DNA from: JAJPXI01 sp045595705
GTDB taxonomy: Bacteria; Bacillota; Clostridia; Oscillospirales; Oscillospiraceae
Length of the DNA stretch: 56,362 bases
Assembly (NCBI GenBank): GCA_045595705.1
Contig: JAZOBA010000005.1
Coordinates: forward strand, 1-56,362
Direction: 5' to 3'
Made by a program: the position numbers and the translations under genes. The notes under the pieces are model-generated. The model made no database searches. It was not told the DNA's origin and was given only the letters and a program-made list of their open reading frames with translations. Shown here one piece after another: positions 48,305 to 55,696 of the stretch; position 1 is the first letter of the stretch, and every line of letters starts with the position of its first letter.

Positions 48305-49543
48305 TTAGCGCTTGTGACGCTCCAGATTGGCGGGCTCCATGGACAGGGCCTTGCCCTGCTGCAGGGCAGCGACGCCCATGATGTTGACCTCGCGCTTGCC
48401 GGTGCAGACATCGCACTGGCAGGTCTCTTCGTAATGCTCGGGCTCGGTGTAGGTGGTGATAACGCCCTCGTAGTTACGCAGGATGACCTTTTTGGGGGTC
48501 TGGGAAATGACGTAGTTGGGCATAACGGGGGTCTTGCCGCCGCCGCCGGGAGCGTCGACCACGAAGGTGGGCACGCAGTAGCCGGAAGTGTGGCCGCGCA
48601 GGCCTTCGATGATTTCGATGCCCTTGGAAACGGGAGTACGGAAGTGCTCCAGACCCAGGGACAGGTCGCACTGATAGATGTAATAGGGACGGACACGGAT
48701 CTTGACCAGCTCGTTGACCAGCTTCTTCATGACATGGACACAGTCATTGACGCCGGCCAGCAGCACGGACTGGTTGCCCAGAGGCACACCGGCATCAGCC
48801 AGCATGGCGCATGCCTTGGCGGCCTCGGCGGTAATCTCGTTGGGGTGGTTGTAGTGGGTGTTCAGCCACACGGGGTGATGCTTCTTCAGCACGGCGCACA
48901 GTTCGGGAGTGATACGCTGGGGCATAACCACGGGGGTGCGGGAGCCCAGACGGACGATCTCCACGTGGGGGATGGCGCGCAGCTTGGTGAAGATGTAATC
49001 CAGACGCTCATCGGACAGCATCAGGACGTCGCCGCCGGACAGCAGCACGTCACGAACCTCGGGGTGAGCGGCCACGTACTCAATGCACTTGTCGATCTTG
49101 TCCACGGGGACGGCGGCGTCGGTCTGGCCGGCAAAGCGGCGACGGGTGCAGTGACGGCAGTACATGGAGCACTGGTCGGTGGTCAGAATCAGAACACGGT
49201 CGGGATAACGGTGAGTCAGACCGGGAACGGGAGAGTCGGTATCCTCGTGCAGGGGATCCTCCAGGTCGGCAGCGGAGCGGTGCAGCTCCTTTGCGGTGGG
49301 GATAGCCTGCTTGCGGACGGGATCGTTGGGATCCTCGGGGTCAATCAGGGACAGATAATAGGGGGTGATAGCCATGCGCAGGGTGCCCAGGCAGGCCTTG
49401 ACGCCTTCTTCCTCTTCGGAAGTCAGAGCGACATACTTCTTCAGGTCTTCCAGGGTCTCAATGCGGTTGCGAACCTGCCAGTGCCAGTCGTTCCACTGCT
49501 CATCGGGAACATTGGGGAACAGAATGTCTCTACGGGAAACGTT
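48305..49543 (-). CDS. kamA: Lysine 2,3-aminomutase
   Basis: 412 residues from ATG at 49543 after TTGGAGGTAAAAACC. Radical SAM and PLP enzyme converting L-lysine to L-beta-lysine, first step of the pathway. C126, C130 and C133 (CSMYCRHC) bind the 4Fe-4S cluster; K338 in PGGGGK is the PLP lysine; D294 and D331 match, with an offset of one, the two aspartates that hold the epsilon-amino group in the C. subterminale enzyme. C-terminal cysteines CQCDVC match the zinc site. The substrate aspartates favour lysine over glutamate- or arginine-aminomutase activity. Confidence 0.97.
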   Translation of the reverse strand, partial: NVSRRDILFPNVPDEQWNDWHWQVRNRIETLEDLKKYVALTSEEEEGVKACLGTLRMAITPYYLSLIDPEDPNDPVRKQAIPTAKELHRSAADLEDPLHEDTDSPVPGLTHRYPDRVLILTTDQCSMYCRHCTRRRFAGQTDAAVPVDKIDKCIEYVAAHPEVRDVLLSGGDVLMLSDERLDYIFTKLRAIPHVEIVRLGSRTPVVMPQRITPELCAVLKKHHPVWLNTHYNHPNEITAEAAKACAMLADAGVPLGNQSVLLAGVNDCVHVMKKLVNELVKIRVRPYYIYQCDLSLGLEHFRTPVSKGIEIIEGLRGHTSGYCVPTFVVDAPGGGGKTPVMPNYVISQTPKKVILRNYEGVITTYTEPEHYEETCQCDVCTGKREVNIMGVAALQQGKALSMEPANLERHKR

Positions 49544-49596
49544 CATGGTTTTTACCTCCAAAATATTTTTTTGAGATAGGGTCATAACGTTTGATC

Positions 49597-50640
49597 TTAC
49601 AGATATTTTGCCTCAAAGTAGGCCTTGAGCTGAGGGTTTTCGCGCAGTTCGGAAAGGGTGGTTTCGGCATGGCCCTTGGTGTAACCGTTGCCGACGATCA
49701 TATTAACGTCTTTACCGACACCTTCGGCGCCCAAAGCGGCGCGGGTGAAGGAGGTTGCCATGGAGAAGAAGTACACGGTGCCGTCGTCACGGACGGGCAG
49801 GATGCAGCTCATCTCACAGTTCTTGACGTTGACCACGCAGATGGAGACATCGTACTCCAGACCGCCGTTGGCAGCCAGAGCCTTCTCCAGCACTTCCACC
49901 GGCTCGGTGGCGCTGCAGACGATAGCTTCGTGGCACAGACGCATGCGGCGCAGCAGAAGGGCGTCCTCTTCGCAGATGACCAAAGCCACCACACGGCCGG
50001 TCAGGCCGCAGCGCTTCATGGCCTCGTAGCAGCAGAGCATACCGGATTTGCCGGCACCGCCCAGAATGAGCACGCTGCTGCCTTCGGTGACCAGTTTGGC
50101 GGTCTGAGCGGGAGCGCCGGCCACGTCCAAAGCAGCCAGAGCCAGTTCTTCGCTCATATCGTCGGGCAACTTGGCGTACAGGCCGGACTCAAAGAGGATG
50201 GCCTGTGCATCTACGTCCACACGGTCAATGTCTTCGTGAATGGCCAAAATTTTGTTGATTTTCAGAGGGGTCATAGACAGGGAGACCAGACTTGCGACCT
50301 TGTCGCCTTCCTTCAGGTCAATTTTGCCCTTCAGATCATCGCCGATCTGAGCGACAGTACCGATGAACATGCCGCCGGAGCCGGTGACAGGATTCTGCTG
50401 CTTGCCGCGCTCGTTGACAATGGAGAGGATCATCTCGCCGATTTTCTCATTGTCGTGACCACAGGCCTCGGCGATCTGAGTGAAGGAAGCGGAGTCGATG
50501 TTCAGTGCAGAAACGTTGATCAGGATCTCATTGGAATAAATTTCGTCCATGTTGTTATCGATTTTGTAAGCGGCCTGAGTAAGAACGCCCTTGGGCTCAA
50601 TGACGCGATGGGAACCGTACTTATTACCTTTTTTCTGCAT
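49597..50640 (-). CDS. kdd: L-erythro-3,5-diaminohexanoate dehydrogenase, copy 1 (downstream)
   Basis: 347 residues. Oxidatively deaminates 3,5-diaminohexanoate to 3-keto-5-aminohexanoate using NAD(P). Residues 1-195 are nearly the same as in copy 2 (about 86 percent identical by hand count). Nucleotide-binding loop reads LGGAGKSGMLCCYEAM. The segment after it (VVALVICEEDALLLRRMRL) differs strongly from copy 2 and has acidic residues after the second beta strand. ATG start, 45 bases after copy 2 and 53 bases before kamA. Confidence 0.93.
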   Translation of the reverse strand: MQKKGNKYGSHRVIEPKGVLTQAAYKIDNNMDEIYSNEILINVSALNIDSASFTQIAEACGHDNEKIGEMILSIVNERGKQQNPVTGSGGMFIGTVAQIGDDLKGKIDLKEGDKVASLVSLSMTPLKINKILAIHEDIDRVDVDAQAILFESGLYAKLPDDMSEELALAALDVAGAPAQTAKLVTEGSSVLILGGAGKSGMLCCYEAMKRCGLTGRVVALVICEEDALLLRRMRLCHEAIVCSATEPVEVLEKALAANGGLEYDVSICVVNVKNCEMSCILPVRDDGTVYFFSMATSFTRAALGAEGVGKDVNMIVGNGYTKGHAETTLSELRENPQLKAYFEAKYL

Positions 50641-50685
50641 ATGTTACCTCTCAGTTTTTTTTCCCCAAAACTCTATCGGTTACAA

Positions 50686-51729
50686 TTACACGTACTTCTC
50701 TTCGAAGAGCTTGCGCAGCTTTTCGTTCTCACGCAGAACGTTCAGAGTGATTTCGGCGTGATTCTTGGTGTAGCCGTTGCCCACGATCATGGTGACGTCC
50801 TTGCCGATACCTTCGGCACCCAGAGCGGCCTTGGTGAAGGAGGTAGCCATGGAGAAAAAGTAAACCAGACCATCGTCCTTAACGGGCAGGATGGCAGCCA
50901 TCTCGCAGTTCTCAATGTTGACGCAGCAGATGGAGATGTCGTACTCTTCGCCGCCGTTAACAGCCAGAGCAGCTTCCATAACCTCAACGGGCTTGGTGCA
51001 GTCAGCAACGACCACGTCGGTGTAAACGCCCAGTTCGATCAGATCGGCAACCTGCTTGGGATTGCGGACCACGCCGACAACCTTGCCGTTGGCGCCGACC
51101 TTCTTCATGGCCTCGTAGCCGCACAGAACGCCGGACTTGCCGTTGGCGCCCAGAATCAGAACGCTGTCACCTTCCTTGGGCAGCTTGCGGGCCTGAGCGG
51201 GAGCACCGGCCACGTCCAGAGCAGCCAGAGCCAGGGGTTCGGGCATATCGTCGGGCATCTTGGCGTAGATACCGGACTCAAACAGGATGGCCTGAGCTTC
51301 CACATCCACGCGGTCAATCTCGGGGTGGATAGCCAGGATCTTGTTGATTTTCAGGGGGGTCAGGGACAGGGAGACCAGAGAGACCACCTTGTCGCCTTCC
51401 TTCAGGTCGATCTTGCCCTTCAGGTCATCGCCAATCTTGGCCACGTTGCCCATGAACATACCGCCGGAACCGGTGACGGGGTTCTGCTGCTTGCCGCGCT
51501 CAGAGACAATGGACATGATCATCTCGCCGATCTTCTCGTTGTCATGACCGCAGGCTTCAGCAATCTGAGTGAAGGAAGCCGAGTCAATGTTCAGAGCGGT
51601 GACATTGCACAGGATCTCGTTGGAGTAGATCTCGTCCATGTTGTTGTCGATTTTGTAAGCGGCCTGGGTCAGAACACCCTGGGGTTCGATGACGCGATGA
51701 GTACCATACTTGTTGCCTTGCTTCTGCAT
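50686..51729 (-). CDS. kdd: L-erythro-3,5-diaminohexanoate dehydrogenase, copy 2 (upstream)
   Basis: 347 residues; the same reaction is expected. Nucleotide-binding loop reads LGANGKSGVLCGYEAM, followed by VVGVVRNPKQVADLIELGV, which looks like the canonical Kdd sequence. C-terminal part VYFFSMATSFTKAALGAEG is shared with copy 1. Starts with ATG after TAGGAGGATACAATC, 16 bases from kce. Its codon use is highly uniform, as for kce and kal, suggesting strong expression. Confidence 0.95.
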   Translation of the reverse strand: MQKQGNKYGTHRVIEPQGVLTQAAYKIDNNMDEIYSNEILCNVTALNIDSASFTQIAEACGHDNEKIGEMIMSIVSERGKQQNPVTGSGGMFMGNVAKIGDDLKGKIDLKEGDKVVSLVSLSLTPLKINKILAIHPEIDRVDVEAQAILFESGIYAKMPDDMPEPLALAALDVAGAPAQARKLPKEGDSVLILGANGKSGVLCGYEAMKKVGANGKVVGVVRNPKQVADLIELGVYTDVVVADCTKPVEVMEAALAVNGGEEYDISICCVNIENCEMAAILPVKDDGLVYFFSMATSFTKAALGAEGIGKDVTMIVGNGYTKNHAEITLNVLRENEKLRKLFEEKYV

Positions 51730-51745
51730 GATTGTATCCTCCTAT

Positions 51746-52564
51746 TTAGTTCAGATTCAAAATCTTTCTTGCTTCATCGGGGGTGGCGATCTCGCGACCC
51801 AGCTCGTTGGCGATGCGAACGACCTTGGCAACCAACTCACCGTTGGACTTGGCGGGAACACCGCGGGACAGGTTCAGGTTATCTTCGAAGCCCACACGCA
51901 CGTTGCCGCCCATGGCGATGGCAGCGGCAGCCAGAGTGAAGGCATTGCGGCCAATGCCGGTAGCGGTCCAGGTGGCATCGCTGGGGATACGGCTGACCAG
52001 ATAGCACAGGTCGGGCACAGTGGCGGGGGTGCAGCCGGGAACGCCCAGCACGAAGTTGAACTGCATGGGTGCACCGGGGGCCTGACCCTTCTTGGCCAGA
52101 GCCAGAGCGGTTTCCACATGACCGATTTCGAAGCACTCATATTCGGGCTTGATGTTGTTTTCGATCATGCGCTTACCGAAGGCACGCAGGGTGGGCATGT
52201 CGTTGACGAACACGTCGTCGCCGAAGTTGCAGGTGCCGCAGTCCAGGGTGGCCATTTCGGGATACAGCTCGGTGGGCTGCAGGCGCTCCTCGGGAGTCAT
52301 GCCGACGGCACCGCCGGTGGAGGGGATCAGGATGACGCCGGGGCAGGCTTCCTTGATGGCGTCCAGAACTTCACGGAAACGCTCGCGGTCCTGAGTGGGG
52401 GTGCCGTCGTCCCAGCGCACGTGGACATGGATGACAGCGGCGCCGGCCTCAAAGGCGCTTTTGGCTTCGCGGACCATTTCCTCCTTGGTGTAGGGAACGG
52501 CGGGGTTCTGCTCTTTGGTGACCTCTGCACCGCAGATGGCAGCGGTGATAATCAGTTTCTCCAT
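51746..52564 (-). CDS. kce: 3-keto-5-aminohexanoate cleavage enzyme
   Basis: 272 residues, BKACE family. Converts 3-keto-5-aminohexanoate and acetyl-CoA into 3-aminobutyryl-CoA and acetoacetate. Zinc ligands H46 and H48 (VIHVHVR) fall at the same numbers as in the characterised Kce, with S82 in PSTGG and the conserved VGFEDN around residue 225-229. ATG after AAGGAGGAACAAC, 11 bases from kal. Confidence 0.96.
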   Translation of the reverse strand: MEKLIITAAICGAEVTKEQNPAVPYTKEEMVREAKSAFEAGAAVIHVHVRWDDGTPTQDRERFREVLDAIKEACPGVILIPSTGGAVGMTPEERLQPTELYPEMATLDCGTCNFGDDVFVNDMPTLRAFGKRMIENNIKPEYECFEIGHVETALALAKKGQAPGAPMQFNFVLGVPGCTPATVPDLCYLVSRIPSDATWTATGIGRNAFTLAAAAIAMGGNVRVGFEDNLNLSRGVPAKSNGELVAKVVRIANELGREIATPDEARKILNLN

Positions 52565-52575
52565 GTTGTTCCTCC

Positions 52576-52971
52576 TTAGCGGGCGATGCGCTGCTTATCC
52601 TTGGGGACCACGCAGGTGCCGGAAGCACGGCAGACCACGATGGGCTCAGCCAGAACATCAGCAGCGGAATCGTTGATGTCGGGGCGGGGAACGATGATCT
52701 TGCGGGCTTCGAAGGTCATCTTGCGGGAAGTGTTGCCCATCTTGGTAATTTCACCCACGGCCTCAATGAAGTCGCCGGCGAAAACGGGAGCCAAAAACTC
52801 CACATTGTCATAAGCGCAGAACAGGCCTTCGTCGCCGTCGCTGATAATCAGCAGTTCGGTGGCTACATCGCCAAACAGATGGAGCATGTGAGCGCCGTCC
52901 ACCAGGTTTCCACCGTAATGTGCGTCCTCAGCACCCATACGTACGCGGATCATCGAAGTCATTTTTTCCAT
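52576..52971 (-). CDS. kal: 3-aminobutyryl-CoA ammonia-lyase
   Basis: 131 residues from ATG at 52971, eight bases after GGGAGG; an ATG two codons earlier touches the ribosome site. A hotdog-fold protein (AHYGGNLVDGAHMLHLFGDV with the active-site region of this family, then DNVEFLAPVFAGDFIEAVGEI). Releases ammonia from 3-aminobutyryl-CoA to give crotonyl-CoA. First gene after the lysine riboswitch. Confidence 0.95.
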   Translation of the reverse strand: MEKMTSMIRVRMGAEDAHYGGNLVDGAHMLHLFGDVATELLIISDGDEGLFCAYDNVEFLAPVFAGDFIEAVGEITKMGNTSRKMTFEARKIIVPRPDINDSAADVLAEPIVVCRASGTCVVPKDKQRIAR

Positions 52972-53068
52972 TGTCATTTCCTCCCATATATGTTCATTTT
53001 ATTCGTGCTAACCGGATAAAAAACCCTGTTTTTGTGCTTTGGAAAAAATCGGGAACAGGCCAACCGAT

Positions 53069-53125
53069 AAAAAACAAAAAAGAGCCACCTATATCCGTGC
53101 AAATGCACAAATATAAATAGCTCTT
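53069..53125 (-). terminator. Riboswitch-controlled terminator before kal
   Basis: On the minus strand AAGAGC-TATTTATATTT-GTGC pairs through 21 positions (some G-T) with GCAC-GGATATAGGTG-GCTCTT, loop ATTT, followed by T6, G, T6. The GCTATTT of its 5' arm is also the 3' strand of riboswitch helix P1. Confidence 0.93.
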
Positions 53126-53290
53126 CATGTTTCCATGACAGTTTGTGGGCACTGAGCTCGCAAACCAGGACCCGAAACGGTACAGATTTTCGTTCCTTCG
53201 GCGGCGATCCCATTTGTGCTGCGCATTGGGTCTGACCTCCCTTTGCATCGCAGTGCTACCTGAATTGCCGCGCCTCTATTTCACGGTATG
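53115..53290 (-). promoter_or_regulatory. Lysine riboswitch (L-box) of the lysine catabolic operon
   Basis: Reading the minus strand from 53285: helix P1 5' strand AAATAG (53281-53276) followed by AGAGGCGCGG and AGGTAGC as in the L-box loop-E region, GGGAGGTCAGACCC, the signature GCCGCCGAAGG (53205-53195), and the closing ACTGTCATGGAAACATGAAGAGC segment before the P1 3' strand CTATTT (53120-53115). These match the order of conserved blocks of lysine riboswitches such as B. subtilis lysC. P1 competes with the following terminator, so lysine should favour read-through. Confidence 0.93.
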
Positions 53291-53314
53291 AAATTGTGAT
53301 TTTTCAACAAAAAT

Positions 53315-53343
53315 ATTTTACTGCTGCAGAGTATTTCTGTCAA
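53315..53343 (-). promoter_or_regulatory. Promoter of the lysine riboswitch operon
   Basis: On the minus strand TTGACA (53343-53338), 17 bases, TAAAAT (53320-53315). The -35 element overlaps the kamC stop codon. Confidence 0.9.
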
Positions 53344-54701
53344 CTATTTTTCTCAAAAACATCAAGAAGAATTGGGTCTAAATTGAGCAAACGGCACACT
53401 TTCAATGCATCCTGCGGACAGGGAGCATCCGGGGGACTCAAAACAAGACGATAATCAATTTTTCGGGCGTGTTCATCCAGTCCCGCGACCTGATAATGCC
53501 GTCTTGCCGCATCAGCCACTGCATCGTAATGGGTGGTCATCAGCGCGACACAATGCAAGGTGTTCAGGTGACCGACCAAAGCGCGGGCCAGAGCGGCGCC
53601 CTCCCGGGGATTGGTTCCGCGGGCGAACTCGTCCAAAGCAAGGAAAAAGAAACGGTTTTTCTCTTCACGCAGAACCAAATCCAGCTGTTTGACCTCAGCG
53701 CCGAAGGAACTGAGACCCTGTTCCACCGACTGGCCGTCGGCACCAATCAAGTGTACGGCATGGAACAGAGGGGAAGACATGGCTTTTGCAAAGACAAAAA
53801 AGCCGGTGTGCAGCAGAAGAAGGTTGAGTACGATGGATTTCATGGCCACGCTCTTGCCGCCCATGTTGGCTCCGGTTACCACGGTGGAACCCGGTACCAA
53901 TTCGGCGGAGACCGGCGTAAATTCTGCGCCCTTTTCAGACAAAGAGTGGGCAACCTGCGGATGGACCATTTCGTGCAGCATAACCGCGTCGCCGCCTATT
54001 TCCGGCTTGATGCAGCCGTATTTTCTTGCCAGCTTGGCTTTTGCGGCCGACAGGTCCAGTTGTGCCAGTGCATCCATGGTGTTCAGGAAACGTTCTTTTT
54101 CACGCAGCAGGGCAGTGGTCAGTCGGCGCCGGGCATTCAGCTCAGCTGTGTCCTCCTGACGGACCAGATCCTGACGGCGGCGCATCAGTTCATCGCTGTG
54201 TTCGCTGCGCAGCTGGGTTTCTACCTGTGCTTTCTCTGCGCGGATGCGCTCCAACGCCGGGTCAAAGGAATCTTCGATGTGGAAGGGAGGCAGTTTTCGG
54301 CCGCTGGGATCCAACAGGGCAAGCATATCATCCATAGGCGCGATGCTGACACCGGTCAGAGGGGATGGTGCATATGCAGCTGCCAGACGCTCCAGACGGA
54401 GTAGAAAATGCTTCACTTCAAACAGTTCCACCATATCCATGGGGGCATTGCTGTGGCGATGAAAGGAGGAGCGGATGTCATGGAACTCTGACAGAAGATG
54501 GACCAAGGTTTCCAGATGGGTACTGTCCCAGGCGAGGGCTTGCTCCACGCGAAGCAGTTCTTTGGCCAGCTTGGTCTCCTGACCGGGGCCGAACCACACC
54601 GGGTTGCGGGCCATAGCCCCGCCGAAGGGAGAGGAGGTTTCCAGCCGGGACAAGACCCAGGCGTAGCCGCTATCCTGTTTCAGTTGAGGATCCAGTTTCA
54701 T
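53340..54701 (-). CDS. kamC: MutS-like ATPase, lysine 5,6-aminomutase reactivase KamC
   Basis: 453 residues from ATG at 54701, which overlaps the kamB stop by four bases (ATGA); an upstream in-frame start lies inside kamB. It has the MutS core and ATPase domains only: lever-like helices (about 150-235), Walker A TGANMGGKSVAMKS, Walker B region FFFLALDEFARGTNPREGAAL, and MTTHYD. The mismatch-recognition domains of true MutS are missing (about 450 versus 850 residues). In lysine and ornithine fermentation clusters such a protein is annotated as the ATPase of a system that replaces damaged cobalamin in the aminomutase. The position beside kamDE supports this. Confidence 0.87.
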   Translation of the reverse strand: MKLDPQLKQDSGYAWVLSRLETSSPFGGAMARNPVWFGPGQETKLAKELLRVEQALAWDSTHLETLVHLLSEFHDIRSSFHRHSNAPMDMVELFEVKHFLLRLERLAAAYAPSPLTGVSIAPMDDMLALLDPSGRKLPPFHIEDSFDPALERIRAEKAQVETQLRSEHSDELMRRRQDLVRQEDTAELNARRRLTTALLREKERFLNTMDALAQLDLSAAKAKLARKYGCIKPEIGGDAVMLHEMVHPQVAHSLSEKGAEFTPVSAELVPGSTVVTGANMGGKSVAMKSIVLNLLLLHTGFFVFAKAMSSPLFHAVHLIGADGQSVEQGLSSFGAEVKQLDLVLREEKNRFFFLALDEFARGTNPREGAALARALVGHLNTLHCVALMTTHYDAVADAARRHYQVAGLDEHARKIDYRLVLSPPDAPCPQDALKVCRLLNLDPILLDVFEKNS

Positions 54702-55681
54702 ACGTTGGCCTCCTTTACGTTGACAACTGGGATGCTGATGGAACGGCGCAATGCCGACAACAGTTCTGCTTGGTCCAGGTGTTTGCCATATGCCGACCAT
54801 GGGTTGGCGCAGACGGCGGCAATGCGCAGGGTGTGATCCACTCGCAGTTGGCCGCCATGGCGGGCGAACAGTTGGGCCGTTGCCCGGTCAAACAGGAAAT
54901 GGGTGGCATCGGGTGCAACGACGGTAGTGGGTGCGCCGCGCTGTGCCAGTGTGCGCAGCATGGGGGTGGTCACTCCGCCTGAAGTCCAAAGGATGCAGTG
55001 GCTTCGGGGCAAACTCTTCCATAGGGGAATCCCATCGGACCCGGTTTCCAGAGAAAGCGGATTGCCGGTGGAATCAAACAAAGCAAACCGCGCGCTGCAG
55101 TGATTCAGTTGGAGCGGTTGTGCGGCAAACAGGGTACATACATGGGCGGTTTCGGCGGCAATATGCTCTACCGTTCCGTCCATGGAGGCGCCGACACAAA
55201 GGATGGCGCAGCCGGTTTCACCGGCACCGGCCAGACTTTTGCGCCCGGCAGCACCGTCAATCAGGACGCGCTGGGCGCCAAGCTGACGGAAGGTCTGCTT
55301 CAATGGTTCCAGTTGTCCCACGGCAGAGGGACCGGCCAACTGTACGTAACCATCCGACAGGGCACGAAATACCGCCACCTGTCCCAATGGGGTCAGCACA
55401 TCGGTGGAGGTAACTACTTCGGTTGTCACATCGCAAAGAGGAAGCAGACCTTTGGCGGTGGCAAACAGGGTGCCCCGACGCACCCAAATTTCGGGTTTTT
55501 CGGTGCCGGTGACGATATCGGTACGCTCGCCGTCGCGGCCGACCGAAGTCATGGCCAAACACTCGTCTGCCAGTTCAGAAATCAAACGGCACATGGCGGT
55601 GGTTTTTCCTGCGTTTTTACACAGACCGATGACGGTTACGGTATCGGCATCACCGACCAACGGAGCCAGCAATGGTTTCAC
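54698..55681 (-). CDS. kamB: P-loop protein, lysine 5,6-aminomutase reactivase subunit KamB
   Basis: 327 residues with a P-loop near the N-terminus (VIGLCKNAGKTTAMCRLI), resembling MobB/cobyrinate-synthase-type GTP/ATPases, and no other domain I recognise. It is always paired with the MutS-like KamC in aminomutase clusters and forms the reactivase with it. ATG start after AAAGGAGGAATGG-type ribosome site; coupled to kamC by a four-base overlap. Both genes lie upstream of the riboswitch and so can be transcribed independent of lysine. Confidence 0.83.
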   Translation of the reverse strand: MKPLLAPLVGDADTVTVIGLCKNAGKTTAMCRLISELADECLAMTSVGRDGERTDIVTGTEKPEIWVRRGTLFATAKGLLPLCDVTTEVVTSTDVLTPLGQVAVFRALSDGYVQLAGPSAVGQLEPLKQTFRQLGAQRVLIDGAAGRKSLAGAGETGCAILCVGASMDGTVEHIAAETAHVCTLFAAQPLQLNHCSARFALFDSTGNPLSLETGSDGIPLWKSLPRSHCILWTSGGVTTPMLRTLAQRGAPTTVVAPDATHFLFDRATAQLFARHGGQLRVDHTLRIAAVCANPWSAYGKHLDQAELLSALRRSISIPVVNVKEANV

Positions 55682-55696
55682 GGTCCATTCCTCCTT

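Noticed and set aside
53340..54701. DNA mismatch repair MutS2-type gene
   Set aside because: Only the core and ATPase parts exist, there is no Smr or mismatch-binding domain, and it is coupled to kamB in a lysine cluster, so a reactivase is the better reading.
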